Assembly (NCBI RefSeq): GCF_963678635.1
Contig: NC_087064.1
Location: 66,705,548 to 66,769,547, forward strand
DNA length: 64,000 bases
Source: Symsagittifera roscoffensis
Lineage: Eukaryota; Xenacoelomorpha; Acoela; Convolutidae
Direction of reading: 5' to 3'
This document shows, piece by piece, positions 46,061-56,740 of the stretch. Position numbers and translations under genes: made by a program. Each line of letters starts with the position of its first letter. Positions within the stretch are counted from its first letter, which is position 1. Below the pieces are notes generated by a model. The model did not search any database and was not told where the DNA came from. It worked only from the letters and a program-made list of their open reading frames with translations.

Positions 46061-46560
46061 CTAATCTTGGCGATGTTTCATTTTTTGCAAGATAGAATTT
46101 AATATTCTGTGTATTTCAACTGTAGTTTTTCGTGTAAGTAGTCCAGGTGGTGTATTTCTACTTAATGTATCTGATAGTGCAAGATTTTTACCTGCTGTCC
46201 AAACTATATGTAAGTTAGGGATTTTCATTAAAATTAACTGAAATCTGTAAATTCTATGGTTTGGATTTGATTTCTGTGTGAAAATAAATATTATTGGTTT
46301 GTGATCTGTAAATAGAACTGTTGGATGTTTTGATCCAAGTATCAGAATTTCATATTCTGTAAGTGTGTATATTATAGCTGTGCATTCTCTCATGAGAGTA
46401 GAGAGTCGTAGTTCAGCTTGTGTAAATAAGCGAGAGTTTGCTGATATAAGTTTATTTTATTTGTTCCACTGTGATTATAGTAGTGCTGCGCCGATGCCAA
46501 AATTTGAAGCATCGCACATTGCGTAAAATGGTTGATTTGGAGCTGGGATTGTATTTGATA
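46061..46560 (-). pseudogene. RNase H of element B
   Basis: The first catalytic Asp sits in CDASNFGIGAALL near 46,520-46,480, followed by a TAA. The remainder at 46,393-46,061 has RECTAI (Glu), LFTDHKPIIFIF (Asp) and the distal LALSDTLSRN (Asp). This is the retrotransposon RNase H signature, with all key acids in place but the frame broken once. It degrades the RNA strand during cDNA synthesis. Confidence 0.8.
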
Positions 46561-46879
46561 TTTGTTCTGTTAGCAATTTTTAAATTTCTTTGAATCTTGT
46601 TTGTTGTTCGGTAGTCCATTCGAGGTTATTTTGCTGTCTAAGGATGTTATAGAAAGGTCTTAAGTATAATTGCATTTTGTATACATTTTTATTTAGGAAA
46701 TTTAACATTCCAAGGAATTCTTGGATTTTCTTTTTATTTGTGGGTGGTTGAAGTTTCTGAGTTGCCTATATTCGTGATTTCAATGGAGTTATAGTGCTTC
46801 TTTCAATATTGTGGCCAAGAAACTTTACGCGTGTTAGAAAAAAATGTGATTTGTCAGGGGCTGCTTTCATGTTTTCATT

Positions 46880-48009
46880 TTAGAGTATTTGATGATATTG
46901 TTCTAAAATTATAAACAATTCGTCTTTAGTTTGTGAGTGCATGAAAACATCGTCTAAGTATGTGATTGCAGGTTTTTTGAGTACCCGTGGTCTAAAATTT
47001 TTACTCATAAAAGCTGAAAAGGCTGCTGGTTCTATGGATATTCCATAGAATAATCTATTGAATTCGTATTGTTGATTTGCAATAACGAATTGTGTTAACC
47101 GTCGTGATTGTTCATTCAGCGGCATTTGAGTGTATGCACTATTCATATCTGCGGTTGTGAAATATTTACCATTTATTTTTGTTAGAATTACTTGAATAGG
47201 TTCAATGGGCCAATTGCATTTAGATTCGTCAATTGGTGAATTAAGATATCTAACATCTAGAACAATTTTTAGTGATTCTCCTTTAGCTAGGATGATAACT
47301 GGGTTGATAAAGGTATTACCTTTTGGTTGTTCTTCTTTATTTACTGGTGATATAATTTCATATTGTTCTAAAATGTCAAGTAGTCTGTTTACTTTATCTT
47401 GTAAGTGTATTGGTACTTTACTTGCTCTTTGCTTTCTAAAAACTGCGTCAGGTTTTAAAGGTAAAAGTAGTGGTGAACTAATTTTTCCAACATCGGATTT
47501 TGATGTTGCATAAACTGTTGGATATTTTAATAATAATTCGTTTTGTGTTATTTGAGAATGTTGAAAACTAAACATTGTTAGAAGTTTTTGTTGTTCTTCC
47601 GTATAATGTGATATTTTAAACGTTGGTTTAAAATATGGTGTTTTTGTGGAATAGTCAGTGCTTCTTTTTTCGTGCGTATTATATTGTTTATTGATAATTC
47701 CTCATCAAGAATTGTGGATTGGCATATATCTAATAATTGTAATATATTATTCACTCGATATGCTACTTCTTTTGTGGGTAAAGTTGTGGCATTTGTTTCA
47801 CAGTATCCTAAGAGTCCTAAGAATAGTGTTATCTGGTATGGTGAAATGTTATAAACGTGCAATGAAATAATATCCGAGTTTGAATGTTTCATATATTTTA
47901 TGGATGAAATTTTGATTCGAAAAATTTTATGGATGGGTTTAAATTCAAAGTCTGACATATAGAAGTGTTGTTTGTTTTGATCTTTATCGGGTTGGTGAAC
48001 TTGTTTCAT
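46880..48009 (-). pseudogene. Reverse transcriptase of element B
   Basis: Fingers and palm at 47,575-46,880 include VNRLLDILEQYEIISPV, the motif A region FTTADMNSAYTQMPL, FNRLFYGISIEPAAFSAFMS, and the catalytic YLDD motif C. An upstream 143-codon frame (48,009-47,578) in another frame holds the protease-RT linker. The thumb, 46,880-46,560, is broken by stops. The core palm is intact over 231 codons, the second-best preserved part of the element. Confidence 0.9.
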
Positions 48010-48111
48010 TGAAAAGTTATATACATTTCCTGATAGTGGTTTCAGGTATTTTCGTTCCTGGTTGTATAAAGGATAAAATTTGGAGAAAAATGGTGGTTGT
48101 TTTTTTAATCT

Positions 48112-48530
48112 TTAAAAGAATGTTAAGGATGTATTTTTCATTCTTGTGTACTTATCTTTTATATGGAGTTTGCTATTTAAAATGTTCATTGTGGGAATAT
48201 ATTGGTTCATAAATGGTATGCCAATGATATTGTGTTTCATATATGTTATGTGAAATGTTTGTTTAAATGGTTTGTTTATTTCTTTGTTTTGTTCCAATGT
48301 TCTAGTGGTAACAAGGAAAAGTTGGATTTTTCCATAGTTTACTAATGTTGAGCCTGGTGCAGATGCTAATTTGCTGGCTGTTCTTATAGGTGTTAAGATT
48401 GGGTGTAACGTTTTGATTTATTTCCAAGTAGGGATGTCAATAATAATTGATTCTGCTTCTGAGTCAATTAAAAAATCTATTTCAAGATCTGGTGGTTGAA
48501 ATTCTTTGTTTTGGGCTTTCTAAGAGAAAT
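48112..48530 (-). pseudogene. Aspartic protease of element B, altered active site
   Basis: The minus strand near 48,470-48,430 reads IDFLIDSEAESIIIDIPTW. This aligns with the retroviral-type LIDTGA/DSGA loop, but the Gly is replaced by Glu (DSE). A stop follows at the lysine. A downstream segment (48,297-48,112) in another frame has GIPFMNQYIPT. Loss of Asp-Ser/Thr-Gly is expected to abolish activity. Confidence 0.6.
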
Positions 48531-49038
48531 GGAATTATCCAAATTTTTTCTCTTGGCTGTTCTTTTTGTATTTTTTGGTAAATGTGGTTTGTACTTGAGC
48601 TCTGTATTTCGTCATTGATTACTGTGTTAATTTTGTTTACGTTCTGTTCAACTGGTACATTTTACTTATAGGTCTAGTATAATAGTCCTGAAGAAGTTCC
48701 AGTTGGTTTTCGTAAATGTGTGAAGCGAAGGGTTGTTCGTATACAATGGGTTCGTAGTCGTTTTCGACAGTGATCATATTAACTGAGATGGTATTATTTG
48801 TATCACTTTCGTTGTCTGTTGATTCACAATTAATGTGGTTTAATTGTAATTCGGTACTTCCTGTATTGTCGATACCAGGGGATGTGAAGTTGTTTCTTCA
48901 GTTGCTTGTACCTGATTAACTTGTCGTTGATGTTTCGGTGTGTTACTTCTATATTGGTGTTTGGAATCGGGGTAGCGATTATTGTTTCTATACGGAGGCT
49001 AAGAATAATTTCGTTGTTGATTGTTATAATTGGGATTC

Positions 49039-49640
49039 CTATTTTGTTTGGTGATCTATTATAGTAATTTTTATTGGTTCGATGATAATTAGATCTGTTG
49101 TATGAATTGTTTCTTGATCTATTGTTTTGTTAAAGTTGATTTCTATTGTTCGAATAACTTCTATTTCTATTATTTGAATAGTTTCTATTTCTATTGTATG
49201 ATGAATTTCGTGATCTATCGTTTGAGTAATGTCCTTTCCTAGAATTTGATCGGCAATTGGTATTAGATGAATATTCTCTTCTGTTTGAATTTGAACGTGA
49301 ATAGTTGTTTCTATACGGATTATTTTGACTATTTGATCGACTATATCTACTTTGTGAGAAATTTCGCAAATTTCTTTGTTCTGGTGATCTACCTCTATAA
49401 CTAGAGTTATAAGGTGATTGGTTTCTTGAATAATTTGAATTATTTGGGAGTGGTTTACCAGAGCAGTTATAACTATGTAAATTTTTTTTGGTAAATTTTG
49501 ATCTTTTTTCATGTATTGATAGAATGATTTATTTAGTTTTTTGTACTTTTGTGGTTTGTTCTGGTTATTTGTTGTTTTTGTCTACATTCGGCAATGCTGT
49601 GTCCGTATCTTCGGCAATAATTACAACATTTTTTGAAAGA
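49039..49640 (-). pseudogene. Gag nucleocapsid part of element B: CCHC knuckle plus Ser/Arg/Asn/Tyr-rich tail
   Basis: A CX2CX4HX4C zinc knuckle (CNYCRRYGHSIAEC) lies near 49,625-49,585, in a different frame from the capsid frame. It is followed by a low-complexity basic region at 49,369-49,130 built from repeats such as YSRSNS and NRNRSYSNNRN. Such tails bind RNA. The other frame through the same bases (49,512-49,039) is a shadow rich in I, T, H and E. Confidence 0.75.
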
Positions 49641-50605
49641 TGGTTTACCTTTGAAATTGGGATAAACAAGGTAATTTTTTCCGTTTGCTCGACATCTGAA
49701 TATTGTATGTTGTTTATGTGTGTAGTATTTGTTTCGATTCTATTAACGTATTGTACTTTGAGATTTTCTGTTTCTTCAAGTTTAATTGTAATTTCTGCAT
49801 GTTCTAGTTTATCAACTATTTTTCTAAAATCTAAATCTGGTTCTCGAATTGATGAGGGATGTGATGCTCTCTTTTTAATAGCTATTTTTCTTAATTGAGG
49901 TGTTAGAGTCATCATTAAAAATTCTGTCATTTTCGTGTTTTTATAATCCTGAGTGTTAAATGAATATGCTTTTCGAACTAGTGTTTCGATTCTAACTGCC
50001 AATTGTTTAATTGTTTCGTTTGGTAGTCTGCGAATTTCATTGCATAAAACTCTTTGGTGTTGTTTATTTCTTTCAGAATCAAACATTTTTGAAAATTCTT
50101 GTGTAAATCTTTACCAATCTGTTTTTATGTCTTTTGGTAAAACTGAAAACCATTTCTGAGCTGCGCCATCAAGTGTTGTTTGGATTAACGCTGTGCGTCT
50201 ATGTATCCAATTTTGATGGAGTGGTGTAATAACTGGTTCAGGTCCTATAATTAAAATTAAATTTGCTGTGACTGCAATTAAATAGTCTTCTACAGAATAT
50301 TCAGGGTCTGTGCCTGTAAATACCATCAATGGTTTATTTGATGTTATCGATGATCCACCCATGAGGTATGGATTCATAGTCATCTGTAGTGTTTCTGCGG
50401 CATTTGGCATTTGTGAAAAATTTGTCAGTTGATTTTTTGTTATTTCAAGTTGTTGTAAAAAATATGGTAGTGGTATTTCATTTTGCATTTGTGTTGGTTG
50501 ATAATAATCAGTGTTTTCTGGGTTTTGCCTTTGTATTGGTTGATATGATGGTGTATAGGTTGGGTTTTGCGTTTGCAACGGTTGGTGATTTTGTGTATTA
50601 GCCAA
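49565..50605 (-). pseudogene. Gag capsid of element B
   Basis: The frame from 50,605 has a Gln/Pro/Tyr-rich start (NTQNHQPLQTQNPTYTPSYQ). Then comes a capsid-type segment (FTGTDPEYSVEDYL, TLDGAAQKWFSVLP) and, after one in-frame TAG at 50,111, the second half (FDSERNKQHQRVLCNEIRRL, then LAVRIETLVRKAY). This is the retrotransposon gag core. One nonsense codon separates the halves and the frame shifts again before the knuckle. Confidence 0.8.
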
Positions 50606-52163
50606 GTTTTGTGGATAAAAATTTGTATTTTGGGATGCTTGATTTGGTCGAGGTGGTTTTGCACGGTATTTTTGTGTATATGGTGCAAAAAAATCTGGTT
50701 GATTATGATCATCATCATCTCATGATAGATAATTAGGTGTATAGTAAGGTCTTTTCTGTATATTTTGGTATGGCTGTTTACTGTTTTTATTCTGTTGAAA
50801 AAATGGGTAATTTTCACTTGGGTCTTTTGGAATTCGTGGGTTATCATTAATATTTACTAAGTTTGATGTTTGTTGTTGGAAATTTTGTCGTTGTGAAAAT
50901 AAATGATTTTGCGGGTTTGTACGAGGAGGTTTAGATGTTTAGATTTTTTTACGTAGTTATAATTGTGTTCTGCAAAATTACTTCTGGTGATTGTTCTTTG
51001 TTTTTGTGTTGGTTTCGTCATTGGTCTAAATGTTTGGTAATCCATTTGTGAATATTTTGGAGCAACCGAGAGTTTAACCGTATATTGCAATGGTACTTGT
51101 GGTAATATTGAAATTTTTGGTTTTGGCGTTGTAAGGTTTGGATGTATTGGTAAAATACGTTGCTGTGTAGTTGTTATAATTGTTCCGACTATTTCCTCAT
51201 TTATAAACTGTGATGAATATCCTGTTGTGTAAGATTTCTAGTTCCATTTAAGTTTTCTGTTTAAACAAGAGTTGAATTTAAACTAATGTTTTGTCTTCTA
51301 TCGGGTAAAAATGAGTTATAATTTAAAGGTATTGCATCTGTTGTAAGTGGAATTACTTTTACATAGTCTTTGTGAATAGCTATTGTACTGACTGCTTGAC
51401 TTAAGATGTCTATTGGAATGTTCAAGATTAACGGATGAGACCAATCAGGGTCCCATATGTAATCTGATTGTTCGGCAATGACAGTGTCATCATTTGTACT
51501 TTGAGGTCTAAAATTTGTTGTTGCTTGTGCCATTAAATCTATATTATGTGTAAAATAGTCAATTATGAACCATGTTAAGATCTTTTGTAAATCGTGTTTA
51601 ACATTTTGTGAAATTTCATTCTATGAAAATTTTTCACGGATTGCGTTTAAAAATGCTGAGAATACGGCAATTTCATTTCTTACATTTGTGTGTCTTGAAG
51701 TTTGAACCGGTGACGTGCTTTCGGTTTCTGTTTTTTCTAGTATAGATAAATAATTATATATTATTGCAAAAACATCGTTAGTGAATATTGAATTTGCTCT
51801 CTGTGAATTTTGATGTTGTATGTTTTTAAAGTATTCTGCAAATACTTTTGAAAATTCTATATCGACATCGTCTGTTTGGATAACATGTTTGCCATGAAAT
51901 TTACTTGCTGTACTGAGTTCTATGGTGTAAATTCCATATTGTTGTGTTAAAATACTTTTTCCTTTTGTATAATGCTCGACAATTTGTCTTTTGATTTTTA
52001 CTTCTGGGAATTCTGCTTTACATGGGCGAATTCCTTGTTCGAATAAATTTGCGATTAGATTATGGCAAAATTGTATTTGTACTCTATCTTCAGTGAGTGA
52101 ATTGACGAGAAATGGGAAAACAGAGTTTTCGTCTGGACTTTCGTCATTTGGGCTTTGTCTCAT
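50606..52163 (-). pseudogene. Gag N-terminal (matrix-like) region of element B
   Basis: The ATG at 52,163 (MRQSPNDESPDENSVFPFLV) opens a 180-codon frame ending at a TAG (51,621). The same frame then continues through 51,533-51,261 (IWDPDWSHPLILNIPIDILS). From 51.25 to 50.6 kb reading is broken but still Q/P/N/T-rich in several frames. The start is supported by the absence of in-frame codons upstream and by its position after the leader. No known domain is recognised in the N-terminus. Confidence 0.6.
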
Positions 52164-53500
52164 TTTTTCGTTTTAATGACAGTTAGTGCGTAATGTTCAA
52201 TGTGTCTGATTGGTTGGTTTCAACTGTATAAATATACTGGTTTATTTTGGTGACATAAGGTTTAGGATGAAGGGTGCAAGATTGTTATTAGTGATTTTAA
52301 TATCCTAGACTGTTAGTCCTTACAATTTTTGGTTAGCCTATTTTGGGTCTTTTATTCAGGGTTGGAGAGAAAAGTATATATCGAGTCCGAAGAATGATTG
52401 TTACTTTCTCGTGGCTATTCTAAATTTAGGTGTTAACTTACTTAATCTTACTTAGGGGGAGTGATTGTGTTCAAGGGTTGGAGAATAGTAAATCAATCCA
52501 CAAGGTTCAGGTATAATTAGAACACAGGTAGTTCGTTAGATACTATTTTAATACTTACTAAGATTTAAGATTTAGCCTGGGTCAGGTAAGAGAAGGGTTC
52601 AAGTGAAGGATGAAATAACCGAAGTTCTTCACTGTTTTGCTTAATTTGAATGGTTAATGTGATTGAAAAATTTCTATTAGTCCTGGGTCTTTGAAAGGGT
52701 TGGGTAGTGAATCGACGTTTGAGGTCGTTAGACACATTATTTATTGGGTGGGGGAGAACAAAATTGTTCTATTTAATCCAAGGATAGGCCTTGATGATCA
52801 GAATATAAAATTCTATGGTATAAAATGGATTTAATTTAATTATTTATTGGAGATCCAAGGAAAGCCTTGATGATCTAATTTAACATTGAACAAGTTGAAA
52901 TTAAATAGAGGTAAAAAATTGGATAAGCCTTTAAAGATAATTTAAATTCGATTGCTGTTATGTTTAGGTGATGAAGCTGGGGATGCCAGGATGATTTATA
53001 TATACTAACAATTTATGATCATGTTAACTAATTTTTATTTTTTATTTTAAATAAATATATTTTTCAGATATCTTTTCGAATTTTAGTGCAGTTTTGGAGG
53101 AAACGATTTGAGGTGTTATTTATAAATCGTTATTGTACAATAGTAAATTTGTTTTAGCACCTGAAATAATCATTGAAGATTTTTCTTCAAGGTTTCTATG
53201 TTTGCAGATGAAAATCTAAATTCATTGCTAGTAAAACTTTATATAAAAAAGATTGTGTTGGCTTTTGCCGTACAACCATGAAACTTAATGGTAAGTTTCT
53301 TTGTAGTCGTAGATCCACTCTCGTCCGAGGTCTTCTTCCAATACCGGGTAGTTCTCGTATTGTACGGAATAGCGGCTTTGATCTATTGAGTCGTAGAGAC
53401 ATTTCAATTAAGTTATTGTCATATAACGTTTTGAAAATATTTTTGTCTATTTCTAATCTATCTGTTAGTTCTAAGCTAATTTGTTTTTTAAGACCTTGTT
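52164..53500 (-). other. Leader (5' UTR) of element B
   Basis: Noncoding between the primer-binding site and gag. It contains a repeated block, 'ATCCAAGGATAGGCCTTGAT' near 52,778 and 'ATCCAAGGAAAGCCTTGAT' near 52,853, and several 'AGGGTTGG' blocks (52,360; 52,474; 52,698). These may be folding or packaging elements, but that is inference. Confidence 0.55.
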
Positions 53501-53520
53501 CGAGACTTATGGTCGCACCA
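53501..53520 (-). other. Primer-binding site of element B
   Basis: On the minus strand TGGTGCGACCATAAGTCTCG starts two bases after the LTR end (TAACTCA). A PBS begins TGG because it pairs with a tRNA 3' CCA. The primer tRNA would end GGUCGCACCA. I could not name the tRNA by eye. Confidence 0.6.
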
Positions 53521-53522
53521 GA

Positions 53523-53906
53523 TGAGTTAAGTTCGAGGTGTAACTCATAGAGTAAATTCGGATAGGGTACACCGTCTGCTCGTCACGCTAAGATTCGTGC
53601 AACTTCTTAGTCTAATACCGATCCTAATCTTACTCTTATATCTACTAGTCTCAGGTTGTTTAACTAGTCTTTGCTAGGCTCAATAGATCTAGAGTATACT
53701 GGCTTATTGCGATTGCTAAAGGTCTCTTGGAGAGGTAACTAATTTTTAAGTTAAATTCAAATCTCTGGTGCTGAAATTACAAGTAATTTCAGCACTTACA
53801 AATAAGTGGGTTGTTAGTTAGATGGATCATGATTGGTTAATATTAAATATTTTATTGAGATAAAATATCCAATTTATAACCAATAATAAATATAGTTTAT
53901 ATCTGG
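53523..53906 (-). mobile_element. Truncated 5' LTR of element B
   Basis: About 384 bases match 33,342-33,745, ending at the sequence 'CTGGTTCCA'; beyond it, 'ATATCCAGGACGACG' has no LTR counterpart. The start (TG end) of the LTR is therefore lost or replaced. Confidence 0.75.
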
Positions 53907-54089
53907 TTCCAATATCCAGGACGACGTTATACACACAAAAAATTAAATTTTGCATGCACAATTTTTTTTTCTAAAAATGTTTGTTTGAATACGAAAATCA
54001 ATTTGCGGTTAAAAAAAAACACAAAAAATTTTTGGGAGCAATTTCAAAAATACTTTAAAAGAATTTTTGTTGTCGCCATCAAAATAATG

Positions 54090-54123
54090 CTAGTCATACA
54101 ATTTCTGGAAGTTGTATGACTAG
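54090..54123. repeat. Near-perfect palindrome (unit 1, first)
   Basis: CTAGTCATACAATTTC is followed by TGGAAGTTGTATGACTAG. The arms pair over about 16 bases, giving a hairpin with almost no loop. The same sequence is at 55,448-55,481. Confidence 0.85.
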
Positions 54124-54263
54124 TGTTTTTTTTTCAGAAAACAAAAATAAAAAAAAGTCAAAGTTTTCAGTCGTAGCAGCCCAAAAAACTCTTAAATGTT
54201 TTGCCAGCAGTTGAATTGATTTTTCAAAGTTTTTTTTCACAAAAAAAAAATTTAAAAAAAATT

Positions 54264-54303
54264 CTAATCATACAACTTCCATATATGGAAACTGTGTGGT
54301 TAG
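54264..54303. repeat. Near-perfect palindrome (unit 1, second)
   Basis: CTAATCATACAACTTCC, then ATATATGGAAACTGTGTGGTTAG, centred on CCATATATGG. It belongs to the same motif family as 54,090 and 32,828. A copy is at 55,623-55,662. Confidence 0.8.
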
Positions 54304-56299
54304 TATTTTTTTTCATACCATTTTTTTCCTTTTTTTATGAAGAGATACCAATTTTGATACCAAAACAACTATAAAATATCTTTGAAATTCGATTTAACTC
54401 ATTTTGCAAAAATGTATGAAATTTGTATGACTAGCATTTTCTCATAGACTAAGTGTATGAATTTGTATGATTAGCATTTTCGGTCTAGGGAGGTCAACCC
54501 GCGTATAGTTTGAAAGCTAATCACACAAAAAAGACTTCTTTATTTTAAAGCGATTAACATCTGTTCTTTAAATAAAAATTAGTTTAAAATTTGATGGTTT
54601 CTGCTGCATGAAAATTGGTTTGATGTTTATAGGATAATAAGAACGCAAAAGACGTACACTTATCTCATACTTGATTTAAATTGAGTTCAAATAATTTCAA
54701 AAAAATTTTATTCAATTTAATCGTGGGTGACTGAATCTAGTAAATTATCAGTCGTTTTACAATTGAATTTTAAAGCAAAAAGCCATTCAATTAATAAAAA
54801 AGCAGCTAAATACTGTTGAATCTAAACCAAAATTTGGATTGAATTAGTAGTTCTAGTGACTTGAAAAAAGTTCTGAATGCTGAGTTATGTTAGTGCGTCT
54901 AACTCATAGAGTATTTTCAGATAGGGTACACCGTCTGCTCGTCACGCTAAGATTCGTGCAACTTCTTAGTCTAATACCGATCCTAATCTTACTCTTATAT
55001 CTACTAGTCTCAGGTTGTTTAACTAGTCTCTGCTAGGCTCAATAGATCTAGAGTATACTGGCTTATTGCGATTGCTAAAGGTTTCTTGGAGAGGTAACTA
55101 ATTTTTAAGTTAAATTCAAATCTCTGGTGCTGAAATTACAAGTAATTTCAGCACTTACAAATAAGTGGGTTGTTAGTTAGATGGATCATGATTGGTTAAT
55201 ATTAAATATTTTATTGAGACAAAATATCCAATTTATAACCAGTAATAAATATAGTTTATATCTGGTTCCAATATCCAGGACGACGTTATACACACAAAAA
55301 ATTAAATTTTGCATGCACAATTTTTTTTTCTAAAAATGTTTGTTTGAATACGAAAATCAATTTGCGGTTAAAAAAAACACAAAAAATTTTTGGGAGCAAT
55401 TTCAAAAATACTTTAAAAGAATTTTTGTTGTCGCCATCAAAATAATGCTAGTCATACAATTTCTGGAAGTTGTATGACTAGTGTTTTTTTTTCAGAAAAC
55501 AAAAATAAAAAAAAGTCAAAGTTTTCAGTCGTAGCAGCCCAAAAAACTCTTAAATGTTTTGCCAGCAGTTGAATTGATTTTTCAAAGTTTTTTTTCACAA
55601 AAAAAAAAATTTAAAAAAAATTCTAATCATACAACTTCCATATATGGAAACTGTGTGGTTAGTATTTTTTTCATTTTTTTATGAAGAGATACCAATTTCG
55701 ATACCAAAACAACTATAAAATATCTTTGAAATTCGATTTGACTCATTTTGCAAAAATGTATGAAATTTGTATGACTAGCATTTTCTCATAGACTAAGTGT
55801 ATGAATTTGTATGATTAGCATTTTCGGTCTAGGGAGGTCAACCCGCGTATAGTTTGAAAGCTAATCACACAAAAAAGACTTCTTTATTTTAAAGCGATTA
55901 ACATCTGTTCTTTAAATAAAAATTAGTTTAAAATTTGATGGTTTCTGCTGCATGAAAATTGGTTTGATGTTTATAGGATAATAAGAACGCAAAAGACGTA
56001 CACTTATCTCATACTTGATTTAAATTGAGTTCAAATAATTTCAAAAAAATTTTATTCAATTTAATCGTGGGTGACTGAATCTAGTAAATTATCAGTCGTT
56101 TTACAATTGAATTTTAAAGCAAAAAGCCATTCAATTAATAAAAAAGCAGCTAAATACTGTTGAATCTAAACCAAAATTTGGATTGAATTAGTAGTTCTAG
56201 TGACTTGAAAAAAGTTCTGAATGCTGAGTTATGTTAGTGCGTCTAACTCATAGAGTATTTTCAGATAGGGTACACCGTCTGCTCGTCACGCTAAGATTC

Positions 56300-56740
56300 G
56301 TACGAGATGAATGGGCAAATCGGATGGATCTTGAGTCTTGAGAGGGAAGGGGGGCTTGAGCGTGGATCCGAGTGAAACTTGGATTCACGAAAAAGAAATT
56401 TTAACAAAGCAAATATTGTTACTAATATACTATATTTATTATATAAATCGAAATGCTGCATGACAATTTCCTGATTGAATAGGACAAAAGAGATTTTAAA
56501 ATGATTGGCTTGAAAAGCGAAAATTCAAGGGTGCAGGTGTATGCAGATTTTGGTTGCTGTTTAGCAATAGCGTGAAAATTTTAAATGGCTGTGAATTTTG
56601 GGGTGTAGATAAGCTTAAATCTGCTGCAAACTTCTGTAAATGACCACTGGCACTGTATCTTGAGCAACACTCGGTTTTTCTGGGACTCACTGGCAGAAGA
56701 CAGCGCGCGATGAGGACATCGATCTCGAGTCCGGGGAGTA
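56300..56740 (+). mobile_element. 3' end (UTR and polypurine tract) of a truncated C/D-family element
   Basis: After the third LTR stub breaks off at 'GCTAAGATTCG' the sequence is new. Its right end, GTCCGGGGAGTA at 56,729-56,740, is the polypurine tract seen beside the C LTR. 'TGGCACTGTA' near 56,648 and 'CTGTAAAT' near 56,634 also match the C 3' UTR. A polypurine tract to the left of an LTR marks the end of an upstream element body, so this is the tail of another copy. Minus-strand frames here are not supported. Confidence 0.65.

Larger units (their letters stand above)
33342..53906 (-). mobile_element. Element B, decayed Ty3/gypsy LTR retrotransposon with env-like gene
   Basis: The minus-strand order is LTR fragment (53,906-53,523), primer-binding site, leader, gag (52.2-49.0 kb), protease (48.5), RT (47.6-46.9), RNase H (46.5-46.1), integrase (45.6-44.0), env-like gene (40.4-35.35) and 3' LTR (ending TAACTCA at 33,342). 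RT before RNase H before integrase defines the Ty3/gypsy arrangement. Most frames carry stops or shifts. An internal tandem duplication enlarges it by 2.7 kb. The 5' LTR is cut at about 53,906, so the element cannot be complete. Confidence 0.85.
53523..56299. repeat. 1.35-kb tandem units: LTR fragment plus palindrome-rich sequence
   Basis: Unit 1 (53,523-54,880) and unit 2 (54,881-56,224) are nearly identical; a third copy stops at about 56,299. Each starts with about 385 bases of the A/B LTR (plus-strand TGAGTTA start; the first doubles as the truncated 5' LTR of element B). Each continues with about 970 bases found beside the LTR of element A. Differences between units include homopolymer lengths, a missing stretch near 55,672 and a few substitutions. 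The internal LTR-flank junction 'GAATGC|TGAGTTA' is identical in each. Confidence 0.9.

Noticed and set aside
32845-54290. Serum-response (CArG) boxes CCAAATATGG and CCATATATGG in the palindromes
   Set aside because: The match is exact but follows from the palindrome centre; no gene lies nearby to regulate.
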